From assembly GCF_001854125.1 (NCBI RefSeq), contig NZ_CP017715.1:434001-498000 (forward strand): a DNA stretch of 64,000 bases. The letters run 5' to 3'. The notes under the pieces were generated by a model that was not told where the DNA came from, ran no database searches, and saw nothing but the letters and a program-made list of their open reading frames with translations. Below are positions 58,074-64,000 of this stretch, one piece after another; positions within the stretch are counted from its first letter, which is position 1; each line of letters starts with the position of its first letter. This stretch comes from Marinobacter salinus (GTDB taxonomy: Bacteria > Pseudomonadota > Gammaproteobacteria > Pseudomonadales > Oleiphilaceae). A program made the position numbers and the translations under genes.

Positions 58074-60425
58074 TCAGGAGGGGGCGGACGCTTTACAGTA
58101 TTGTTCCAGTACTGCACGCAGCATTTCAATATTGACAGGCTTGGCAACGAAAGAATCCATCCCGGCGTGGCGGCATTTTTCCTCGTCTTCCTCCATGGCA
58201 CTGGCTGTCAGGGCCACAACCGGAATCCGCGCCCGGTTGCCGGATTTCTCCCATTCCCGGAGACGTCGGGTCGCTTCAAACCCGTCCACCCGGGGCATGA
58301 CACAATCCATGAAGATAAGGTCAAACGGATGCCACTGCCAGAGACTGGCCGCGGCTTCGCCGTCGTTCGCCGTCATTACATCACAGCCCAGTTTTTCCAG
58401 CAGGCGTCGGGTGAGCGTCCGGTTAACGGGGTTGTCTTCAACCAGCAGAACCTTCATGCGGCCACAGGGCAACTCCCGCCGCTTGGAGGTATCGCTGACC
58501 GCCTGCAAAGAAAAGCGGGTGAGAAAGCGTCGCTCTTCTTTGGCGGCATCGGCAAACAACTGATTGAGAATCGGCGTCAGGCAGGATTCCCGGAGTGATT
58601 TGCTGAGAAATGCATCGGCACCCGCCTGCCGGAAATGCTCGGCGTCGCCGCGCTGCGGGTTGGAAGACAGAATCAGCAGGCGCAGGCTTGCCCATGAGGG
58701 ATTACCGCGGATCTGGCGGCAGAGAAGGTCGCTGTCCATGTCCGGCACAAAGCCGTCGAGGATGATCGCATCGAACGGTTGCTGACTGTCGAACGCCTGG
58801 CGGAGCGTGGTCAGGGCTTCCCCGGCAGACTTGACGGCCTCAATGTAGACGTCGTGCCGGGACAGCATCTCCAGGGTGATCTTGCGTGACAGCTCGTAGG
58901 AGTCCACCACCAGAATACGTCTGTTTTTGACCATCCGGGTATCCGGCCGAATCTGGGGCGAACTTTCGGGTGCCACCGGCAGAGTCAGCTCTATCCAGAA
59001 CGTGGACCCTTCACCCGGGCGACTTTCCAGCTCCAGGGAGCCATCCATCAGATTGACCAGTTGCCGGCAAATGGTCAGACCTAGCCCCGCGCCGGGGAGT
59101 TGGCGCTGGAACCTTTGCCCGAGCTGGACGTAGGGCTCGTAAACCAGCGGAATATCCTCCGGGCTTATGCCGACACCGGTATCTTCAACCGCAATCCGGA
59201 GTCGCGCCTTGTCATCACGACGACCAAGAACTTCGATGCTGATCAGAACGTGGCCGGAATCGGTGAACTTGATGGCGTTTGAGGTCAGGTTCAGCAGAAT
59301 CTGGCGAATCCGCACAGGGTCACCCTTCAGTGCCCAGGGCAGGTTTTCATCGATGCGGAGTTCCAGTGCCAGGTTCTTTTCGCGGGCACGGGCGCCGAGC
59401 ATGTGGACCAGGTCATTCAGGGTCTCCCGGAGATCGAACGGAATGTCCTCAAGCACCAGTTTGCCCGCCTCCATACTGGAAATATCCAGCAAGTCGTTAA
59501 TGATGGAGGACAGACTTTCCGAGGCGCTGAGGAGCGTCTGAACGTACTCGCGTTGTTCCTGGTCCAGGGGCGTATCGGTTAACAGGTTGGCATAGCCCAG
59601 GACAGACTGCAGGGGAATCCGGAGTTCGTGGCTGACGTTGGCGAGAAACTGGTTCTTGGCGTGGTTGGCACGAACGGCCTCGTCGCGCTCGCCCTGGGAC
59701 TGAATGGTGGTCTGCCGGAGAGACTGGGTGTCTTCCAGAATTTGCAGTCGCATTTTGTTCAGGGCCTGTTCGAGCTCTGTCAACTCATCCGGCGCCTTCC
59801 TTGGCTTTCGCTTGAGTTTCAAGGGGTCCACCAGCGCGTCCAGGTTCAGCCGGGCGGCGTAATCCGCCATCGCCTCCAAGTGCCTTGACAGGGTCAGGCG
59901 CACAATGATCAGGAGCCCGAAGGTACCCAGCATCACGACGATGGACTGGAACAGGAGGTTGAGCAGGGCACGATTTCTGAGTTCGTCGTGTACCTGCTCG
60001 ACAGAGGAGGTCAGGGTGAGCGTACCTACTTTTTCCGAGTTGCGAATGCCGGTGCGATCAAACACCAGTGGAAAGCTCTGGGAAATAACCCGGCCGTCGG
60101 GGTAGGTGCCGGTGGTGAATTCGTTTCCCGTGGATGTGATGACCCGGGCATACTGAATCGAGGGCACAGCCTTCATGTCATCCAGGCTGTTGGCCACTTC
60201 GCTGAAATTCATCAGCCAGATGTTGTTGCTCATGCTGCCGGAGACGAGTTCGGCGGCTTTTGACTGGGTGCTTTCGAGATCACTTTTACGGCGGTCGAAC
60301 TCGCCGATCATCTGGACGCCGGTGGCGACCAGGGACAGCACAAGACTGAACAACAGCACGTACGCCAGCAATCTGCCTGCCAGTGGCCGTATCCCCAAGT
60401 GCTCAAAAAGACGGTGTGAAGGCAA
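58074..60425 (-). CDS. Hybrid sensor histidine kinase with two receiver domains
   Basis: A 783-residue membrane sensor. Start is TTG 60425 behind AGGGA. Helix 1 ([20 protein letters not shown]), a ~115-residue periplasmic domain, helix 2 ([18 protein letters not shown]), then a linker. HisKA H-box [14 protein letters not shown]; HATPase N-box [13 protein letters not shown] boxes [10 protein letters not shown] and [11 protein letters not shown]. Receiver 1 ([28 protein letters not shown]) has only one of the usual two N-terminal acidic residues. Receiver 2 is complete ([31 protein letters not shown]). No Hpt domain or response regulator is next to it. Confidence 0.92.
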   Translation of the reverse strand: MPSHRLFEHLGIRPLAGRLLAYVLLFSLVLSLVATGVQMIGEFDRRKSDLESTQSKAAELVSGSMSNNIWLMNFSEVANSLDDMKAVPSIQYARVITSTGNEFTTGTYPDGRVISQSFPLVFDRTGIRNSEKVGTLTLTSSVEQVHDELRNRALLNLLFQSIVVMLGTFGLLIIVRLTLSRHLEAMADYAARLNLDALVDPLKLKRKPRKAPDELTELEQALNKMRLQILEDTQSLRQTTIQSQGERDEAVRANHAKNQFLANVSHELRIPLQSVLGYANLLTDTPLDQEQREYVQTLLSASESLSSIINDLLDISSMEAGKLVLEDIPFDLRETLNDLVHMLGARAREKNLALELRIDENLPWALKGDPVRIRQILLNLTSNAIKFTDSGHVLISIEVLGRRDDKARLRIAVEDTGVGISPEDIPLVYEPYVQLGQRFQRQLPGAGLGLTICRQLVNLMDGSLELESRPGEGSTFWIELTLPVAPESSPQIRPDTRMVKNRRILVVDSYELSRKITLEMLSRHDVYIEAVKSAGEALTTLRQAFDSQQPFDAIILDGFVPDMDSDLLCRQIRGNPSWASLRLLILSSNPQRGDAEHFRQAGADAFLSKSLRESCLTPILNQLFADAAKEERRFLTRFSLQAVSDTSKRRELPCGRMKVLLVEDNPVNRTLTRRLLEKLGCDVMTANDGEAAASLWQWHPFDLIFMDCVMPRVDGFEATRRLREWEKSGNRARIPVVALTASAMEEDEEKCRHAGMDSFVAKPVNIEMLRAVLEQYCKASAPS

Positions 60426-60468
60426 GGCACTATTTCCCTGTGTCGACTACAAAATCACCAATCGGAGT

Positions 60469-61212
60469 TTAACAGACCGTTAGCACTTCGACACGTTTTT
60501 GAGAATGATCGTTCACGAACCGGAATCGCACATTGATATCGTAGAGGTGCGCCCCGTAGATCCGGTCTTCGTCCCGCCCACGCCGGAAAGAGGGGCGCGG
60601 ATCGTACCCAACCACATCCTCGATCAACAAACGCAGGTCGGGGTAATCCGAGGGTGGAAGATTGTGGAGTTGCGCGTCCGCTTCCGGGAGAAATACGACC
60701 GGTAGCCGCTCTGTCGGAGGCGAATCTGCCCAGCCAAGCGTTGCCTCGGGCACCGAATCGGCGAAGGGCAGGTATGGTTTGATATCCAGAATAGGCGTGC
60801 CGTCGATCAGGTCATGGTCGCTGATTTGCAGTACCAGTCTGCCGTCTTTGCGCACCACGCCCTCGTTGCGAACCACAGACAAACCGAGGCTGTTGGGACG
60901 GAATGGCGAGCGACTGGCGAAGACACCGATCTTCTTATTGCCGCCGAGGCGGGGAGGTCGAACCACTGGTCGCCACTCGGCGCGAATCGCCTCATGGAAC
61001 TGAAACGTCAGCCACAGGTGGCTGGCGGTCTCCAGCCCCCGAAACGCATCCTCCCGATCAAACGGCGGCTCTATCACCAAGTCCGCCCGGGCGTGGCGGG
61101 TGAGGCCAGGCTGGCGCGGTACGCCGAACTTGTCATGGAAACAGGAGCGCGTATAGGCAATGGGCGTTAACGTAAGCGCTTCAGTTGCGGGGCGTGATGG
61201 GTGTCTGGGCAT
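60469..61212 (-). CDS. trmO: tRNA (m6t6A37) methyltransferase TrmO
   Basis: SAM-dependent enzyme N6-methylating t6A37 of tRNAs such as tRNA-Thr. 247 residues from ATG 61212. Family elements: LTPIAYTRSCFHDKFGVPRQ near the start, ASHLWLTFQFHEA, and the active-site FASRSPFRPNSLGLSV. A C-terminal domain (LLIEDVVGYDPRPSFRRGR) completes the long enterobacterial-type form. The gene upstream (61223) is on the same strand 10 bases away. Confidence 0.93.
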   Translation of the reverse strand: MPRHPSRPATEALTLTPIAYTRSCFHDKFGVPRQPGLTRHARADLVIEPPFDREDAFRGLETASHLWLTFQFHEAIRAEWRPVVRPPRLGGNKKIGVFASRSPFRPNSLGLSVVRNEGVVRKDGRLVLQISDHDLIDGTPILDIKPYLPFADSVPEATLGWADSPPTERLPVVFLPEADAQLHNLPPSDYPDLRLLIEDVVGYDPRPSFRRGRDEDRIYGAHLYDINVRFRFVNDHSQKRVEVLTVC

Positions 61213-61222
61213 AGTTAAACGG

Positions 61223-62314
61223 TCAATAGGGGTTTTGAATGCTGCCGGAAAAGTACAGTTCGATCCTGAAAAGCACGGAGGCCTGATCGGTGAAGTTCTT
61301 CTCCCGGGGGAAAGTCAGCGCCGGAATGAGTTCCGCGAATACCCAGTCGCTGTGCAGCCGGTAGCGCCACGTGAGATCGGCGAACGCGGACGATGTGCGC
61401 CAGTCTGGCTGACTTTCACCCAAAACACCAAGGCGGGGCGTCACGGTCGACCGGTTGCTCAGGTGTTTCCGGAGGCTCAGAATTTGCGCCGCCACGAATT
61501 TACGGTTGCTGTGAACCCACTCCAGTTCCGTTGACGAACGGAAGTACCATCCATTGCCCGCCGGCCGGCCCGCGCCGAACCAGCTGCGTTCACCCCAGCC
61601 ATCGTTGTGATAGTAGTAGATGCGTTGCTGGGCGCTCAGGGTCCAGTTGCCATCCGGGCGCCACTGCTTACGCGCGGTTGCACGCCAGAAGGCATCCGCA
61701 GGAATCCGCAGCCGGACACCAATATCGTTCGAGAAGTTAATGGCGTCTCCAAACTGGGTCAGATAACGCAGTGCACCGGTGGCCTGGGTGTCGCTGCGAT
61801 CTGGTTCGGTTAACTGGCGATCGCGCTGTCGCTCTTCAAGAGGAATCAGTTCCTCACTCTCGCTCTCAATCACCAGGCGGAGTTTTCGTTTGGTGGTGGG
61901 GATGTCCAGACGAAACCGGGCTTCCGGCTCAAATTGGGCTGGATCACCGTATTCCGACTCCGTGGCAAAACCGATCCGCAGATAACTGGCGTTGTTGGGC
62001 AGGCCCTGCTCACTGCCGGATAAGGTTCGGTCCGCCCATTGCCCCAGCCACTGAATTCTTGGCCCTTGAGTCCGTTCCTGCCGGAGGACCCAGTTACTGA
62101 AATTCACCCAGTAGCTATCCCGGGGCTCGGCCCAGTACTCATCCGGTTCAAAGGCATAAAAAGAGGGTGGAAGCTGATCCGGTGCCAGTACGTCAGCCAC
62201 GGATCGCTCCTCAAACTCAAAGACCGGCTCGGCCCCCTGGGCGTTGATGGCGATGAGGCAGATAAAGAGGGTTGCCAGTCCGGCATTTGGGGTATTGCAG
62301 GGACGGTTAGGCAA
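61223..62314 (-). CDS. Predicted envelope beta-barrel protein, unknown function
   Basis: I do not recognise this 363-residue protein. No ATG is in a suitable place; I choose TTG 62314, overlapping the coaE stop, because it is followed by a clear signal peptide (NAGLATLFICLIAINAQGAEP, positions ~12-32). The mature part has amphipathic strands rich in Trp, Tyr and Arg (GQWADRTLSGSEQGL; WRYRLHSDWVFAELIPAL) and ends FRIELYFSGSIQNPY, suggesting an outer-membrane barrel. Between coaE and trmO on the same strand. Confidence 0.65.
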   Translation of the reverse strand: MPNRPCNTPNAGLATLFICLIAINAQGAEPVFEFEERSVADVLAPDQLPPSFYAFEPDEYWAEPRDSYWVNFSNWVLRQERTQGPRIQWLGQWADRTLSGSEQGLPNNASYLRIGFATESEYGDPAQFEPEARFRLDIPTTKRKLRLVIESESEELIPLEERQRDRQLTEPDRSDTQATGALRYLTQFGDAINFSNDIGVRLRIPADAFWRATARKQWRPDGNWTLSAQQRIYYYHNDGWGERSWFGAGRPAGNGWYFRSSTELEWVHSNRKFVAAQILSLRKHLSNRSTVTPRLGVLGESQPDWRTSSAFADLTWRYRLHSDWVFAELIPALTFPREKNFTDQASVLFRIELYFSGSIQNPY

Positions 62315-62906
62315 AGTCCACCAGGAACTTGTTGTGCAGTTCACGAACCTGACGCTCCACTTCCTCTGACGGCCGATTGTTGTCGATGACGATGTCCGCT
62401 TTGGCAAGCCGCTGTGCCCTGGGCATCTGGGCAGCAATGATGCGTTCCACCTGTTCCCGGGAGTTGGTGTCTCTGCTCATGGTTCGCTCGAGCTGGGTGT
62501 CGACAGGCACATCCACCACCAGAACCCGGTCAACCAACTCGTGCTGGTCGGTTTCCAGCAACAGAGGAGACACCAGTATCACATAAGGGTGGCGGTTATG
62601 CTCCGGATTCAGCTGTCGGATCAGCTCTTCACGAATAACCGGATGCAGAAGCGCCTCAAGCCAGCTTCGTTCCTGTGGGTTTTCGAAAACAATCTGGCGA
62701 AGTCGAGCCCGGTCAAGTGCGCCCTCTGCAGTCAGAATATCCTGACCGAAATGCCCGGCTATGTTGGCAAGCGCCGGTGTACCGGGTTCAACTACTTCCC
62801 GGGCAACGTCGTCGGCATCCACCCAGTGCACCCCAAGATTACCGAACATGCGGGCCACTGTTGACTTGCCTGAGCCAATGCCGCCCGTCAAACCAACGAT
62901 TGTCAT
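62307..62906 (-). CDS. coaE: Dephospho-CoA kinase CoaE
   Basis: Last enzyme of coenzyme A synthesis, phosphorylating the 3'-OH of dephospho-CoA. 199 residues; Walker A is VGLTGGIGSGKSTVARMF at residues 4-21; DADDVAREVVEPGTPAL and the lid PLLLETDQHELVDRVLVVD follow. It lies directly before pilD, as in Pseudomonas, with a 3-base gap. Confidence 0.96.
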   Translation of the reverse strand: MTIVGLTGGIGSGKSTVARMFGNLGVHWVDADDVAREVVEPGTPALANIAGHFGQDILTAEGALDRARLRQIVFENPQERSWLEALLHPVIREELIRQLNPEHNRHPYVILVSPLLLETDQHELVDRVLVVDVPVDTQLERTMSRDTNSREQVERIIAAQMPRAQRLAKADIVIDNNRPSEEVERQVRELHNKFLVDFA

Positions 62907-62909
62907 GAT

Positions 62910-63785
62910 TCAAACACCCAGAAAGCCAAACCAGAAACGCTGAATTTCAGGACCAAACCACAAGCACAGCAGGCCAGCTGCGGCCAGGTAGGGCCCGAAA
63001 GGAATTGGAACTTCACGGCCGTGCTTTTTGAAGATCATGAGACTGATGCCAACGATAGCGCCAACCACGGACGAAAGGAGAATCACCGCCGGCAAAAGCT
63101 GCCAGCCCAACCAGGCGCCCAGAGCTGCCAGCAACTTGAAGTCGCCGTGCCCCATGCCCTCCTTGCCGGTCACCAGTTTGAACAGCCAGTAGACAGACCA
63201 GAGGGAAAGATAGCCGGCAACGGCGCCCCAGAAGGCACTGGTGAAATCCGTCAACACGCCGAAATAGTTCAGCACCAGGCCCAGCCAGAGCAGGGGCAGG
63301 GTGATGTTGTCCGGCAGCAGTTGGGTGTCGAAATCAATAACTGTTAAAGCAACCAGCGACCAAACCAGCAGCAATGCCCAAAGCGCCGCTTCGGTGGGGC
63401 CCAGCAGCAGAACCGTGATAACGGAAAAGAGCGCCGTTACCGCTTCAATAATCGGGTACCGGGGCGAAATCCGGGTTTTGCAGGATGAGCATTTACCGCC
63501 AAGAACCAGGTAGCTGATTACAGGAATATTTTCCCAGGCCCGAATGCTGTGACCACAGGAAGGGCAGGTTGAAGCGGGTTTTGAAAGGGTAACGATGGCC
63601 TCCTGTTTCCGTTGTTGTTCCGGAAGCTCCAGAAACTCCTCACACTGGCAACGCCAGTCCTGGTGCATCATTTTTGGCAGGCGAAGGATGACGACGTTGA
63701 GGAAACTGCCGATGCAGAGAGAAACAAGAATTACGGAGAGGTACAGAAGCCAGGGCGTGGCCAGAAACACATCAAGAGTAGGCAT
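62910..63785 (-). CDS. pilD: Type IV prepilin peptidase PilD
   Basis: Aspartyl membrane protease that cleaves and N-methylates type IV prepilins and type II secretion pseudopilins. 291 residues, about eight membrane helices. The Zn-binding cytosolic loop has CPSC and CSSC pairs (STCPSCGHSIRAW; KCSSCKTRISP). Catalytic Asp are in VIDFDTQLLPDN and GMGHGDFKLLAALGAW. ATG at 63785, 76 bases after the pilC stop. Confidence 0.96.
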   Translation of the reverse strand: MPTLDVFLATPWLLYLSVILVSLCIGSFLNVVILRLPKMMHQDWRCQCEEFLELPEQQRKQEAIVTLSKPASTCPSCGHSIRAWENIPVISYLVLGGKCSSCKTRISPRYPIIEAVTALFSVITVLLLGPTEAALWALLLVWSLVALTVIDFDTQLLPDNITLPLLWLGLVLNYFGVLTDFTSAFWGAVAGYLSLWSVYWLFKLVTGKEGMGHGDFKLLAALGAWLGWQLLPAVILLSSVVGAIVGISLMIFKKHGREVPIPFGPYLAAAGLLCLWFGPEIQRFWFGFLGV

Positions 63786-63820
63786 CAGAAATCCGGAAAA
63801 CAGGAATGTAAAGTAGAGCT

Positions 63821-63850
63821 GGAATCAGAAGGCAGCAGCCTTCTGATTCC
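63821..63850. other. Perfect 13-bp hairpin between pilC and pilD
   Basis: GGAATCAGAAGGC (63821-63833) and GCCTTCTGATTCC (63838-63850) with loop AGCA, immediately 12 bases after the pilC stop. No T-run follows. It may be a processing or attenuation signal setting pilC/pilD ratios, or protect the pilC 3' end. Confidence 0.6.
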
Positions 63851-63861
63851 GTTGCCAGTCG

Positions 63862-64000
63862 TTAGCCGACGACCTGACCCATCTGGAAGATTGGCAGGTA
63901 CATCGCGATGATCAAGCCACCGACCAGAACACCCAGAACCGCCATGATCATGGGTTCCATGAGGGCCGTGAGGTTGTCGACCATATCGTCAACAACCGCC
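63862..64000 (-). CDS. pilC: Type IV pilus inner-membrane platform protein PilC, 3' end
   Basis: Only the last 45 residues are in the window; the gene continues past 64000. The fragment reads VDNLTALMEPMIMAVLGVLV and ends MYLPIFQMGQVVG, the characteristic C-terminus of PilC/GspF platform proteins with its last membrane helix. Gene order pilC-pilD-coaE is the classical one. Confidence 0.9.
   Translation of the reverse strand, partial: AVVDDMVDNLTALMEPMIMAVLGVLVGGLIIAMYLPIFQMGQVVG

Overview
The window is a compact, protein-dense piece of a chromosome with about 60 genes and little intergenic space. I see no tRNA, rRNA, insertion sequence, prophage or CRISPR array. Gene order and protein character point to a marine gammaproteobacterium close to Marinobacter. 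The reasons are Pseudomonas-type gene order (kdsD-kdsC-lptCAB-rpoN-hpf-ptsN-rapZ-ptsO; mlaFEDCB-ibaG-murA-hisGDC; mreBCD-maf-rng-yhdP), a DUF1302/DUF1329 envelope pair like the alkane-uptake proteins of Marinobacter, and type IV pilus genes beside coaE. The species call is inference.

Layout. 1-5292 (minus): miaB, ybeZ, ybeY, ybeX and lnt, for tRNA modification, rRNA maturation and lipoprotein acylation. 5478-12107: trmH, yejK, cysDN for sulfate activation, a PilZ protein and rimO. 12152-12263 and 15648-15749: two copies of an unusual structured repeat on either side of gatCAB. 15944-25116 (plus): mreBCD, maf, rng, yhdP and a nitrilase-family gene. 25135-34436 (minus): darP, mgtE, the nitrogen-PTS/rpoN cluster, and the lptBAC-kdsC-kdsD cluster for LPS transport and Kdo synthesis. 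34665-43298 (plus): mlaFEDCB, ibaG, murA, hisGDC and a Nif3-family gene. 43382-46416: zapG, zapE and a thiolase. 46663-52917: DUF1302 and DUF1329 proteins, then a MalT-like LuxR regulator. 52914-64000 (minus): an acyltransferase, a Bax-like protein, a large lipoprotein, a YfaZ-like porin, yacG, a hybrid sensor kinase, trmO, an unknown envelope protein, coaE, pilD and the 3' end of pilC.

The dominant theme is the cell envelope: LPS export (lpt, kds), phospholipid trafficking (mla, yhdP), peptidoglycan and shape (murA, mre), lipoproteins (lnt), division (zapE, zapG) and probable hydrophobic-substrate uptake (DUF1302/1329). It is interleaved with RNA and translation quality control (miaB, rimO, trmH, trmO, ybeY, rng, hpf, darP, gatCAB).

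The most striking non-coding signal is the repeat family. Each copy has a 54-nt core, 47 of 54 positions identical between copies, inside a long perfect or near-perfect outer stem whose sequence differs strongly between copies. The core holds two tandem hairpins with ANGGAY hexaloops closed by C-G, so all four hairpins match the CANGGANG signature of RsmA/CsrA binding sites. Other oddities are a CysN with a C-terminal domain resembling an APS kinase without its P-loop, a probable ATT start for mreC, a sensor kinase whose first receiver is incomplete, and the absence of tldD and pmbA from their usual place near darP.
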